Assembly (NCBI GenBank): GCA_015178975.1
Contig: WHVD01000014.1
Location: 868,001 to 932,000 of the forward strand
Length of the DNA: 64,000 nucleotides
From: Hysterangium stoloniferum
Taxonomy: Eukaryota; Basidiomycota; Agaricomycetes; Hysterangiales; Hysterangiaceae
Direction: 5' to 3'
Below, one piece after another: positions 18,324-30,421 of this stretch (the first letter of the stretch is position 1; each line of letters starts with the position of its first letter). The translations under genes and the position numbers were made by a program. The notes below the pieces were generated by a model. It worked only from the letters and a program-made list of their open reading frames with translations, was not told the origin of the DNA and did not search any database.

Positions 18324-19310
18324 GGTAATGAGCCTGCCTAAGCCTCAGATTGCAACGCACTTTACATCTTTGCATGTAATCTCACCATGCAGCTGAAACA
18401 GCCACCAACATCAACTGGCCTATATACCACTGAGGCTCTCACATTTGGCCCTAGAATGTATCCACATTTGAAGCTTGGAACAGAATGTTAAACATAATAC
18501 ACTCTCCTGATGCTCACCTGGTCATCCATGACCAATTCAGCGACAGTAATACATCTCTTTCAATAATTGGAGCCATTTAAGCCATTTCAAGTCATTGATT
18601 GGCTAACTATGTATGTAATTTTTACACAAATCAGCTTTGTTATTCTGAATATCCTCCTTTTGCTCCTTGTTAGCAGACACTTTCACATTCTTTGCCTGTA
18701 AATTTGCTGTCTCAGATTGCATTATGATGTCCTCTTAATCCCTCTTCTGCCATGTGATATGTCAATTGGAAGAATCCATCAATGACCTCAGGTACTGAAT
18801 GCAGCACAAATGTAAGCCATATGCTTAAGTGTTTGCTATCAAATCTACGTCCTTAGACAGAATGCTCACACATGGCAGTATTATTATGAAAATAACTTGT
18901 TTTACTCTCGTCATGATACTGTATGTCCCGTCCCCTAAGCAACAATTGTATGTTGTAATAACTGAAGCCGATTGTGCATGAGGCAGGGGAGCACGCGGTC
19001 CGGGTATAGCGTACCGAGGGTCTTAGTCGCAAAGTTTTATCGCCTTAGTTGTTCACCTAACGGTCCCAACTAAAGCTCATTTAATACAATCCTCCGCTCT
19101 TTTATCTCTACATTGTACTGCTTCGTACTATTAAATTGGGACTCGATTTTTTGGCGACTTAAGTTTGGGAGCCAGTTCAGTCCTGGAGTCATGGACTCAC
19201 ATTTTACGAAGTTAAACCTTGCACGCTTTCTTTGAATATTAATTTGGAGCCATAAGACAGACTGGAACGGAAAATTTAATGATGGTGGATGCTGATGCAG
19301 TGGTGGGGAT
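18324..19310. other. Decayed repeat-like DNA, CpG-poor
   Basis: Follows the tentative LTR. From about 18200 to 18900 CG dinucleotides are rare while TG/CA are frequent, as in old methylated repeats. A short clean open stretch near 18462-18590 (FEAWNRMLNIIHSPDAHLVI) lies between stops and could be a remnant of a transposon protein. No gene can be built. Confidence 0.4.
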
Positions 19311-19472
19311 TGTAAGATATTTTGGGAGTCTTAATGTATCAGGGCAAAGCACATTATTGTATAACGTTTCCTACATGACCTTTATATACCTAAATACCTA
19401 ATTCAATCTCAGAATCAAACATCTGAGACAACACCAGAGTCTCGCAGCTTCTATGGCTCGCAGACTCCAACA
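19311..19472 (-). repeat. Solo copia LTR with 5-bp target duplication
   Basis: On the minus strand it reads tgttggagtctgcgagcc to aaaatatcttaca, homologous end to end to the LTR at 5562-5727. It is flanked by a perfect gggat direct repeat (19306-19310 and 19473-19477). No internal sequence is present, so the element was probably lost by recombination between its two LTRs. Confidence 0.92.
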
Positions 19473-20083
19473 GGGATGGAGGCGAGCAAGAAAAGTTGAA
19501 AGCTACTGTAGAGAACTACATACCTGTTGAAGTAAATGCATTAAACAAATTATATTGGAGCTGGAATGCAAAGTTAAAATGACTCACCTGCACAGTTCAG
19601 GCTGCTTGACCCGTAAGGAAATTCAGTCAAAGGCATGACCTCTGAATCTCCACTCACTGAGAGTTTATATTAGTTACACTATATGACTTTAACAGCAAAA
19701 ACTGAACCTGACCTTAAATACTCCTAAGAACAAGGGTAACTTAACATATCATTATTTTATTCCCAAGTAATATATTACGGCTGGAAATTATAAACCAATC
19801 TACTGTGCGATAGGGAACCACTAAAAGGAAAGCATAAGAGTTGTTGAATGCCCTGGATTTTTGACTCTGGGGACTCTGGAAAAAAAGACGAATACCATTG
19901 TAAGCGTGTCCATGCGTTGTATCATAGGTCTGTGTTCAAGTTGTTCGTTTCGCTTGTTACCGGAATGAAACCTTCACACAATTAGCAGTCTGTCGTACGT
20001 CTCCAATCGCCGCAATAGCCCGCTTCCTCACATTATTCTACATACACTAATATAAAACACCGTAGAACAGTCTCTATTCCCTT
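19473..20083. other. Intergenic, nothing recognised
   Basis: AT-rich; no coding, tRNA or repeat signal. It should include the 3' end of the mannosyltransferase gene that ends at 20084. Confidence 0.5.
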
Positions 20084-21787
20084 TTAGGCCTCATCCCACG
20101 CGCCCCAGCGCTGTAGCAAATCGGTTAGTCAGACAACATGATGCATGGTGATTACACACCTCCTCCTTGTACCACCACGCATAGTCATGATAGACAATCG
20201 CAGGTGGCGGTGTACTCTGCCAGCGCACGGTCGTGTTTTTATAAACAGACGAAGGCGGCTCAATACTAACGGGGTGGGGCACGGTACGACCTCCGTCTTG
20301 ACGCACTCGTTGGTACTGGGGTAAATCATACGCGACACTGAACAGCACATAGCAACGCACACACTGCATTAACAATGACGCAGATCGAGGAGAAAACGCA
20401 ATTACCTGGCCATTGGCACTAATAAAATCCGCCCCATACCCCGTTTCCAAAGATCAACAGAGAGAAGGAAGGTCTCGCTCGCTATATCCGTAATTTCTGA
20501 GATATCGCTTTTGGCCGTTCTGAAACGTGCAGGGGGGAGGGATGAGGCAGAAGAGACAAACGCTTGGGCTTTGATCGCGACGGCGCCGTTCCAGCAACTG
20601 AAGACTTGCATGGGCATCAGGGCCAGGAAGGAGTTACGGGAATGCTCATCGTTAGCCAGGGGTCGAGGAATTGGTGGCCGACGAGGATTGACACCATTGA
20701 AATACTCTATGAGGTCATCTTGGCGGTAAAATGGGCTGGGACGGCGTAGTGAACAATAGAATGATTGAGAGTGAACTTTGAATCCCATACAATCCATTAA
20801 TTGTGCGTGCCACCCAGCGATCGAACATTGTATCGTTGCTCCAGTCGGTTGAGCACGTCATATCGGCTCCTTGGTTGATGTGTTCATAGAGAACCTAAGA
20901 AGTACTTTAGAAGTATAGAGAGTCCAAATGAACCATCACCCACTTCAAGGATGTCGCTCGCACACCAGACTATCTCGTCAAGGAACAATACTGTGTCAAA
21001 TTGCTGGATACCTAACCGTTTCGCGGCGTTTCCGTTGTACAATGACTCCAGCACGCGATTACGGGCACTCGCCAGTTCTATTATCCGCCGGGAATGTTCC
21101 GGTTTTGGAATTATGTGATCTCCTTGTATGACAACCTATGGATGAGAATGTGGGTTACGAGGGAAGAAATATGAAATCAGGAGTCCTATTCACCTCGTAT
21201 GAACTGCCTAATTTATCCAATGCACGTGATAGGATGAGGAGTAAACCAGGGCTCAAATCAGTGGATCCATTTTCGAGGATGCTCAAATAAAATCGGTGAG
21301 CACCCATATAAGATATCAAATTGGCCAACTCGTGAATGAAATTGGGTAGAATGGTCTGGGCATTAGATAAATGGAGGGCGAGATATATTGTAGAACTGGA
21401 GTTGAAGGAAGCCAATATCTTATATCTCGAATCGATATTCTCTGACAATGCGCACGCCGGGCGATATTCCGGGACGGTAAATTGAGTTATTAGACTCTGT
21501 GCGGCAATAAGCCTTGACTGAGGATGTTTAGATACCTGCTGTTGCTTTCCCATAAGTGTGTACGGCAGGTACGGTACGGATGGCACACTAGACCAGGGAT
21601 CCAGGTACGCCTGCTGAATGTCATCGTGTAGTATTCGAGGAAATAATCCGCTTGAGGTGACGACTAAAAATAGCAGCAGGATTAAAAGCAAAGGAAGGCC
21701 TTGTTTTAGAAGACAGGTGCGAGCACTGCGAGGACATTTCCAGTATGTAGTACGGCTGTCCAACTGCCTATGGAGTGTAGTCACCAT
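20084..21787 (-). CDS. CAP59/CMT1-type alpha-1,3-mannosyltransferase-like protein (GT69)
   Basis: Six exons on the minus strand: 21787-21194, 21135-20944, 20894-20791, 20735-20406, 20337-20160 and 20110-20084. Introns of 58, 49, 55, 68 and 49 nt join without breaking the frame, giving 474 residues. An N-terminal hydrophobic segment (LPLLLILLLFLVV, about 31-43) suggests a type II Golgi membrane anchor. GT69 signatures: STIYLALHLSNAQTILP, FYLSILENGSTD, RRIIELASARNRVLE, FDTVLFLDEIVWCASDILE (the acidic FLDE at 249-252 takes the place of the usual FLND), GADMTCSTDW, DRWVARTING, MQVFSCWNGAV, IASETFLLSVDLW and a final WQSTPPPAIVYHDYAWW. In Cryptococcus this family is needed for capsule polysaccharide; in mushrooms it probably acts in cell-wall or glycan mannosylation. 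Confidence 0.9.
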
Positions 21788-22216
21788 CCGAGTTGGAGGA
21801 AGGGATAAAACTGCAGCCGCTTGCCATCAAAACGGCACGGGATCAAACGTTAATTGAGCCATTTGATGAAGGATGAATGACGCATGTGGCATAATTTTAT
21901 AGAACATCGAATATACACATATAGTAGTACAACTACTACCAACTCCACAGACATACAGAAACAATAGTGTGCAGAGGGGAAAAAAAGAGGGTGAGAATCA
22001 TAACATGATAAACAACGCCTAAAACTTGGACGAGACAGTGATATGCTAGCTTAATACAATCACTTACAACATACAGTTGGCCTATCCATATGTAAAAAGA
22101 AAGCGATCAAAAAGCAATTTCATAAAAAATCAGTAGACAAAACGTTAACCAAAAGCGAGCGCATGGCCATTAATCAAGAACAAGACTGCCCAAGTTTGTG
22201 GGTGTGACAGAATCTC
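21788..22216. other. Intergenic region between two minus-strand genes
   Basis: Promoter side of the mannosyltransferase gene and 3' side of the SAP-domain gene. No repeats or motifs that I can support. Confidence 0.5.
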
Positions 22217-23302
22217 TCACGTCGCTTCTTCACCTGCTGCCGGAGGGGCAACAATTTGGGACTGCTTTTTGGCTCCAATGGCTTCAGCGAATGCAAATGC
22301 GGCACCAACGCTGGCGCTTAGTATTCTCCAACGTGAATCGAGGACGTCGTTTTGAATTCCCCATTTGTGAGCCACGCTACAAGCCACTCTCATTATACCG
22401 ACAGTGACGGGGTCGATATCCCCGCGCGAGGTATTGAATGAGATAAGAGCGCCGCAAAGTTGAGGAACGACGAGAGTGGGCAGAGACCACCTGGCAAGGA
22501 GCTTCCACGGCTCTGCCGATCGGAAATATGAAAGTTTCGGATACGAAATTGATAGGACGCCGCTTTCACGTTCAACAGAATACACTGCGAAGGGCACGAT
22601 GGTCCAGAACATCAGAGTGAGCTCAAAAATCAATGTGATGGTGTAGATATTTGAAGCGTTTGAAAGAAACTGGGTCAATGATCAGTCACCGCATGAAGTC
22701 AAACTAAAATGAATAAATCTCCTATGGACTGGCTCACATTTTGAGTATTTTTGAGCAGTCGACGGCCCTCTAAGCTGATGGTTCGTTCTTGTTGTCTCAT
22801 TTTCTGTACAAAACTGTTCGCGTCACGACCAATGGCTGACGCTGCAGCTTGTATGACTGCAGAAGGCATAGGGGATGCCGGAAGCGGAACGTCAGCGGGC
22901 TCCAACTCTTCCAAGACTTTGACCATGCTATTATTCTCGTGCAAAAGGGTTGGACGGAAAGGCCGACGGGTGGTTGTTCTAATCCGCTCTTCATGATCTT
23001 CAGAGGACATTGAGATGTTGTCGTCTTTTAGCCTATTGAAATGGCGATTAGGACCAAATCAGTTAACCATCGACAGTATCTCACGCTACCGTTTGAGGTT
23101 GTACACTGCGTTTCCTATTACGACCATACAACCCTGCAAATTTGGGATCTTCTGATAGGTCTCCCTCGTTTTGTGCAAGGTGCAGCTTGATACGGGTTTG
23201 AATCTCCTCTCGAGTTCCTGTGTCTGCGATTTCGAGTGCAATCGCAATGTCTTGAAGTTCAGATTTCTTCTTTGTTTGTAAGGATCCTGTGTATCCCGAC
23301 AT
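22217..23302 (-). CDS. SAP-domain protein with C-terminal membrane segments
   Basis: Three coding exons: 23302-23085, 23032-22738 and 22669-22217, with introns of 52 and 68 nt, giving 321 residues. The N-terminus (KKKSELQDIAIALEIADTGT, REEIQTRIKLHL) fits a SAP/HeH helix-extension-helix DNA-binding fold. The middle is acidic and proline-containing. The C-terminal exon has hydrophobic helices (YTITLIFELTLMFWTIVPFA; later SLPTLVVPQLCGALI and SASVGAAFAFAEAIGA). SAP plus membrane helices is the layout of nuclear-envelope proteins such as fungal Src1/Heh1, but I see no closer match, so the location is inference. A likely 5' UTR intron (GTGAGT near 23397 to TTCAG near 23341) separates an upstream ATG from the chosen start; splicing puts that upstream ATG out of frame. 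Confidence 0.7.
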
Positions 23303-25106
23303 GGTGGATATGTCGCGAGATGATGGTAGTTGGTGCTGAAGTGTGACAAGCCTCAACCAAACAACAACAAATAACACGAAAAATGTTCAAACTCACGTGG
23401 GAGTCTCATTGCTGGCGAACTTCAAACTTTGACCTTGTGAACTCGAGCCTGATCTCAGATTTACCGCGCAGGCATCCATGGTGTGGGCTTTGTGGCTTAG
23501 AAATATACCTATGTAAATGATTATTTTATCTCCGACTTCACGAATTGATTGCGGATATTTGTCTTTCCAGTTTCGTGATCACACTTGACTTCAAGTCAAG
23601 AGCTAAGCTGAGCTCTATCTTGGAAGTACGCTCTTCATACGAGAATCACCGTCTATAATTAGCCGCATGTCAGTATGCCCAGATATGGCTCATTATTAGC
23701 CAATCGTAAGGATAGACGCAGTTTGGTGAGCCTCTACTTGATTTACTGTGGATTATGGGAGACAACTGCTCTCATGCGGTCACGATATAATATCCGATCC
23801 GAGAGATATTTGAAGGCATATCGTCTTCACCCAGTGTCGCATCACCTTCATTTACTGAGGTATATAAATGACCTATTGTGGCACCTGTGTTGTCTGTGGC
23901 TCCGTGTCGGTGGAGAAAGTGCATGTTGGATCGCAACCATCAAAGCTTCACTTGGGCTTAGGGGTGCTGATATTGCCTTAGTGATTCACGAAGAGCTATG
24001 GTTTCTCTTGAGATGAGTGAACCGAAGTTCTCGCTTTACATGCCCAGTTAATGTCTAAACCGATCTCTCCGAGCACCTTCTTGATCTTCAGAACTGGGAA
24101 ATTATCAGACGCCTCCTTCCGACAGACAATAAAGGCTCAAACCGGAGTGCACGGAAGCCAGAGACATCCTCTAGCCGCACCAAGGCAAGCTTATGTAGAA
24201 CACTTCCTGCGCATTCCCTAATCCAATGGACTGTAAATCTGCCTCAGGTGCTATAATGCATCAACACACCAATGCATCCATTTTCTTATCCTGTTTGACA
24301 TTGGGCTCCTTCATGCGCCTTGGATCAGCCTTCAGGAACCATAGTAAAAGTTTTCGAGGTTGACAACAGTTGATAGAGCATGTTATTCTCCTACGCAGCA
24401 TTGTTCATGTTTGTTAAGTAGGAACAGCAAATTTCCATGATCTAGGCACGGGGGCATCCATGATTGCAGTATCGACCGCACGCCCTCACACGTCCATGCC
24501 CGTATCCGAGTATTTTTTTCTTAATGTCATTCGTCCAAGCAGATCATTAGGATTGATCTACGTCTTCTGCTCTCTACTCGCTAACGTCGACCATTGGCAC
24601 TCGAGTATGATAAGTATAGTTTAGTTTACTCTTGGCGCAATCCCGTCCCCCTGCCTGGCTTCATCGAAAGAGTCATACGATGAACAATTATTAATTATTA
24701 ATTCCGACATGATTGCGCGTGTAGTGCATTCGCTTGCTCGATATTGAATCACATTATTTTTCCGCTCTATTATCTTCCGTGATCCGTCCTGACCCCCTTG
24801 TCAGCGTTCAATACTGCCGACCCATCGGTCAATACTGAAGTACAACTTGTGGCGGAATTATGGACGTCCGTTGTAGTTCAGCATACATTTCGCCGCGTGT
24901 ACAATATAAATTCCGGGGTTCTCTGGGCTGAGAGCAGCCACCCTATACATTTTGTTGTCGGATCCTCGATTGAAGCGCGTAAAATGAAGTGAATAAAAAC
25001 CAACAGCCAATGGAGTCCCGATCACATAAAAACTTGGAGAATAATACCTAGAAGTATCACCTAGTTACTACCCCATCTACCTCATCACCACAACATACGA
25101 TCGGAC
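23303..25106. other. Intergenic, nothing recognised
   Basis: Includes the probable 5' UTR of the SAP gene (to about 23480). Short open frames at 23675-24016 and 24798-24992 have no motifs or splice support. Confidence 0.5.
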
Positions 25107-25579
25107 ATGGTTTCCTCCTACTGCCTTATTGCACTCCTCAGCATCTTCAGTGCTGTATCGGCCATTCCTCAGACGAGTGAGAGTAATGGTGTCATTCTTC
25201 AGTGCATTTTGGAGGAAAAAGAGGGTGTGTATTCAATATTAAACTTCAAGCTGACAATTTGCCTTGTTGACAATATTTTTGCCTATTTTCGACGTTTAGG
25301 CGCACGTTGTCTTGAGGTCGTCGCTAACTCGGCACCTTTATATGAAGCTTGTTTAGAGGGGGCTGGCATTGGTAAGTCATAGGCCTAACTGTGTCTGATA
25401 TATAAAGGACTAAAACCCCGTTTTAGATGCCAAAGGAGATTTGCAGTGTGTCAAGGCACTGAAAGCAGATGATGCAGCCGTCAGTACTATGATCGTTCTT
25501 TTAATTGTAACGACCACTGAATAACTTCTAGAAAAAGCCTTGCGAAGAATGCATCAAGAAGTTCGAAGCTGCCTCCTGA
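25107..25579 (+). CDS. Small secreted cysteine-containing protein
   Basis: Four exons (25107-25224, 25300-25371, 25427-25479, 25532-25579) with introns of 75, 55 and 52 nt encode 96 residues. The first 19-20 residues (MVSSYCLIALLSIFSAVSAI) form a clear signal peptide with likely cleavage after SA. The mature part has six cysteines (LQC, RCLE, EACLE, LQCVK, PCEEC) and is rich in Lys/Glu/Ala. Size, signal peptide and even cysteine number fit the small secreted proteins common in mushroom-forming fungi, some of which act as effectors or surface proteins. No family is recognised. Every intron keeps frame, and both the start and the stop look firm. Confidence 0.82.
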
Positions 25580-26774
25580 GCATATGCTTCATGTTCCCCT
25601 ACACTGCATAGACGCGTCATAATATCTACTCTGCGTGATTTGAGAGGATCGGCCATTGTACTCTCCAGTCACGCGTCCTTGAACTTCTTTTTACAATCAC
25701 TCATAAATTTGAACAGAGTAGATCTCATCGTTACTTTAGTGCTCTTCAGTGCGTCAAATGCGTCAACTTCTCTCTGCCAAACGCAACAGAAGTACCAGTT
25801 TGGAAGAGGCCAGCAAATTTAGCACTATTAATCGGATTGCTCACACACGGGACCACGATAAGCCATATATATTTCGGTAAAATGAAGGGATGTGACACAA
25901 CAGAAGAAGATTTGTTTACAAATATTTAAGGATGGTTCCAATTTTTTTGGAATGCTCAACCATGCCCGTCAATCAATCACAGAGGCTCATCAAACTGCGT
26001 CTACCCTACGATTGGATAATACTGTGCTGAAATGAGAGGACCACCTCACTCGAGTTTGTAGTAGCTAACCTGGCAAGTGACAACCGCTCAGGAAATTGTC
26101 ATATCAAGGTAGCTACTTTGTACTTGCAAATGCCATAAGAGATAGGCAATCATCATAAAGTACTTTCCTCGTTTTTGGTGCTTCTAATTAATGGAATTCA
26201 GTGAAAGGTTTCTCTACAATACCGTCTCTAGCGTAAATACCATCTTTTCGTGAAATTTAAATACGGACCACCCTGGGCTATATAAGTATGGACCGCGTCG
26301 AATGATTCCTTGTGAACCGCGCGTTTCCGGAAAATAAATAAATAAATCCAATATGTCATCGAGTGGCAAGGTATACGCCTGGGCCGTGACAGGCATACTA
26401 GGGGGGACTTTTAACTAGTTATGTAATCATCCTTTTCGCTAGCTCTTTGAGCAATACAATATCGTCCTATTAACCTGTAGACGACAGAGCAGTGAGCCCC
26501 TTTGGTGGGCTTCGGTCAGTCGTAATTCAAGTTAAGAACCACTATGCAACAACTCGCCAACGATTGCTTCCTCCATCAATACTCACTGTAACATTCACTG
26601 CGATGGCCATGCTGGTGCGCCGCGATTCTCCTGTGACAATCCCAAAAATCACAGTGGTGTATGTAAGGCACCACCCAGTCATGTCCAATACATGATTAAC
26701 GTGACATATGCTATTAGCTTCTTATTACTGTGTACTACTAACTATTGAAATTAATGTTCTCCTCCCTCTCAAAT
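25580..26774. other. Intergenic, nothing recognised
   Basis: Lies between the 3' ends of two convergent genes. Only short chance frames. Confidence 0.5.
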
Positions 26775-29700
26775 TCAGGTCAAGACAAACGAAGAAAGTT
26801 CTACACGCGCCGCCTCCAATCTCTGTTTCGTGGCCATGAGCTCCCTGCGTCGGCCCATAACCTCAGGTGAATCTTGAAGCCACAAAGAGCATCTTTCTGG
26901 AGATTTAACGTCTAGGCCGACGACCAAGGCATTTCGTATCGTCTTATCAAAACTGCGGACAAATCCGGCGTCCACCTCTAAAGGCACCTGATCGATAAAG
27001 CGTCTGAAAGCCACTGGTATATGAAGGTGTATGATGAGATGCGACCTGCAATAGATAGAGAGAATGTACCACCTTGGAAATAGGCCCTCACAGTGGCAAT
27101 AACATCGAGCGCAGGTTCAAATTCGTCGTCCGGGAGAAGTCGGTAAAGATCGTTTGGCGTGCACGGGAGACCGAATCTTTGTAACAAGTCCGTGAGGTCG
27201 ACGAGGTCATTTCGTACTTGAGTAGAAACTATCCCCCCGGAGTCGTTAAACCGCCGTACAATAGTATCCTGCCCCTTTGATCTCCGGCGGATGACCTTAT
27301 AATGAGCCAGGAACTTATCCTTATATTCTTTCAGATAGGTATGATTCAAGGTGAAAGGCAATCCTTCAACCGAGAGAAGAGCATCAAGCCGCTGTAACGT
27401 CTTTTGATGAAGCATGCGCAATTGTTCACGAACGATGCTCCTGATTTAATCATGACGGCCATTATTTTAAGTTGCAATAAAAGATGTTTGTACTCACATC
27501 ACCCTAGCGTGGAGTCCGCTGTGCATGTGTATCCCGAAATGAATGTCAACCAACGTCTTCATATGCTGGTTCATGAGGTTGTGGACACTCTCAAAATATT
27601 CGAGCATAGGCGTCCCCCATCCTTTCAGAGAGACTTTGATAAGTTCTTCCTTTACCGCAAAGCTGGGGAAGTCGCCAGGTAGTTCGCGTGTGACAGAACT
27701 ATAATTCTAATTATATCCAAAATCAACGATTATTGTAAAAATTGTGACTCACTGTTCCGCAAACTCCATCACTTCGTCTAAATACATTATTTTCCCGGTT
27801 CTGTCGTCAAATGGTATCTGTTCTTCCTTAGTGAGAAAAGTCGGTTCTGAAACCCAGGGGAGAGGCGCCCCAACAGATGACATGCTGATGGTGGAGTTGG
27901 GTGAACCAGGTGGGGTATCTTGGCGACTCCAAGGACAGAATCTTGGAGCAGTGCGCACGACAGACGATCTAAGTCTTATCTGTGCTATGCGAATACCATG
28001 CAAGAGGCTCTGCATTGTATCGTCTAGCCGCGCTTTGCCTTTAACGTCACGAGAGACAGCAGCAGAAAAATCAAATATAAGGCCAACCAACTCGCTTGAG
28101 GGATCCTCAAACTTCGGAGGAGGGAGTTCATTAAGTCGCCAGTTTATATCATCAAGACTTATTGTTAGCTCTTTCTCTACTTCGGGCAATCTATGTTTAT
28201 TTCAGTACACGCGTCATCTTAATATCTCCACATACTCACCTGACTGCAATGAGTTTAGATAACGAACGGCTGAGGAATCTGATGAGGTTCATAGACCCTA
28301 AGCGTCGCCGGTGGCGCTCAGCCAAAGACTTCCACGGCTCCTGATGGGTGAAGAACAGATCCTCCCTCAGCCGTGCATCTTCCCAAGTAACATTCTGCCT
28401 TAACTCGGTAGGATCGGGTTGTTTGACACAGAACCAGCCATTTGTAAGTCGATTTTCCTCGTTTCGGAGGACTGCAGCCCATTTCTCCCCGGTCGCGGTC
28501 TCAATGCGATCAGGTTTTGTCAGAACACCTGTATTATAGTATCAATACCAAGCATATGATCGCAAGGTTTTCCACTCTATATTTACCGACAATACGGTGA
28601 CCTTCAGGGTCTACTTCAAGGGCTAGACGGCCAGCTCCCTGATTTTCGAAATCCGCTAGCATAATGGAGAGTCTATTAGTATTAATCCAGTAACATGGTC
28701 AGTATTTTTCTCTCACTTTCGCAAGACACCACAAGGAGAATAAGGCAACTTGGTCGCGAGATATACGTATTAGTCAGATTTCGAACCAGTTCGATGTCGT
28801 TGATATTTCCTCCATCTCGAACATTTGCAATTACGCCTGGGACCGCATTAGTAAATGGAAGTATGGTTTATCAAACTAGCCATACCGGGAAGATCGAAAA
28901 AATACAAATCAGGCACATCAGGCCCAGTGATACGCATGCAGACGCAATTACTAGAAAACGACAATGGTGGGCATTCTTTGATTGCTAGGTCCTTATCTTG
29001 GAGGAAAAGATTATGGTCCAATGCAGGACGCAGAATAGCTCGCTGTGCACGACGCAGGATGGCGGCAACCTCGCTCTTATCGGTGATAACGGGCCCGAAC
29101 TCATATTCCTGCACCTTCTCGAGCGCATTGCCTTGCGTGTCACGTTCAAACCGGAGGAAAACGCGGCAAGACCAGTTTTTGGTCGAATATTCCAAACGAC
29201 ACTCCAAAGGACAGCTAGGTATTTATTTGAGTTCTGATGTTAGGAATAGGTGCCAGAGCTACCTACCGTGTACAAGTCCCTGTGTCTCTCGGAAGTGTCA
29301 CCTTTGAGCATAAATACAAATAATTAAAAAATAATAATTTAAAACGACAAATTTAAAAAACTGACTCCGGACATTGACTCAATAAGAGATGACTTCCCCA
29401 CACTTTGGGAGCCGATGACAACGATCTGTGGAAGATCAATATCCTTCTGAACCCTGAAGGGACAAATTTAATGTTTGACGGTGATAAATTAAAAGCAGAG
29501 CACTTCCTCACCCTGTACTATGGAGACGGTTCAATATATCCAAAAGGTTACGGCGTTGACGAGCATACGCGGAACCGGACGACAGAATGCTATCTTGAAA
29601 AGTGGCATGGTGGATGGTCGCTGCGAATACCAATAAGCCAAGCTGAAATCGAGGGAAAAAGACGACCTATTACTTGTACTCTCCAGGGTATTTGCGGTTT

Positions 29701-30421
29701 CGCTTCGCTCAAAAGAAAATTGAGTTACTTCTTCGAATGGTGTAACGCTAGCGCTCGGCTGGGGCGTCGTCCCTAAAGAAGGGCCAATAACAGTTTGGGC
29801 ATCCGTGGCCGTCCCAATTTCGCTATAAACTTCTTCCTCGGGCGTCCTAGGTCCTTCTGGAGTGGAATATGTCACAGCCGGAGAAGAGGGACTTCGCTGA
29901 CCGCCTGAACTCTGGGGCCGCCGAGGCGGCAGAGTTTTGGTGCTATAAAGTGGACCTCGTACGGTGCGGGTATCCGCATCAAGTATAGTAGTCTCAGTTC
30001 GAGGCGAGGGTAGGTAGGAAGTACCCGCAGTTGTTGCTGTTGCACATTCAGGGTACTGATCGGGTGGGAGGGTTGATAGTGTAAGGACTGGGGACGGGGG
30101 GTCAGTCGCCCTTCTGTAACCCGCCAGTCCCTCGTGCACCATGTTAGGAAAAAACAGGGGGTTATTCTTTGGTGATGTTAGTGTCCCACTATCGGGATTA
30201 GGTGGGATGTTACGATCCTCAATCTGTTTAGATAGATGCTTTGAACCGGAGCTGCGTCCCTTTCCCTCACCAGGGGTAGGAACAGAGACGGGAGGTCCAA
30301 ATCGCATGTTTACAATGGTTCTTTCTGTACGTGGGGATCCTGCAGACGATGAAAGAGATGCTTGCGCAATTTGTTCGGGGGTAGCTTCGTTGTTGTTCAC
30401 TTTAGAGCGAGCCCAGGACAT
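26775..30421 (-). CDS. Dynamin-family large GTPase with long disordered N-terminus
   Basis: Twelve exons (30421-29680, 29620-29512, 29453-29366, 29301-29267, 29214-28886, 28836-28717, 28655-28587, 28528-28240, 28190-27753, 27698-27498, 27440-27073, 27013-26775) give a 1008-residue protein whose total is an exact multiple of three. All introns are 49-64 nt. Residues 1-245 are Ser/Pro/Thr-rich and probably disordered. The GTPase core has all motifs: P-loop GSQSVGKSS (298-306), switch I TLPRDTGTCTR (315-325), DLPG (432-435) and TKPD (501-504). Stalk and GTPase effector regions follow (TRELPGDFPSF; C-terminal VAFRRFIDQVPLEV). No PH domain or membrane helix is seen, so it resembles Mx/vacuolar-protein-sorting type dynamins. 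These assemble on membranes and hydrolyse GTP. The last intron has two possible donors one codon apart (GTGGTA or GTACAT), changing one residue. Confidence 0.93.

Noticed and set aside
20091-20450. Separate 119-codon gene starting METGYG
   Set aside because: It is the read-through of an intron in the GT69 gene; splicing from 20406 to 20337 restores the family frame (VAYDLPQYQ).
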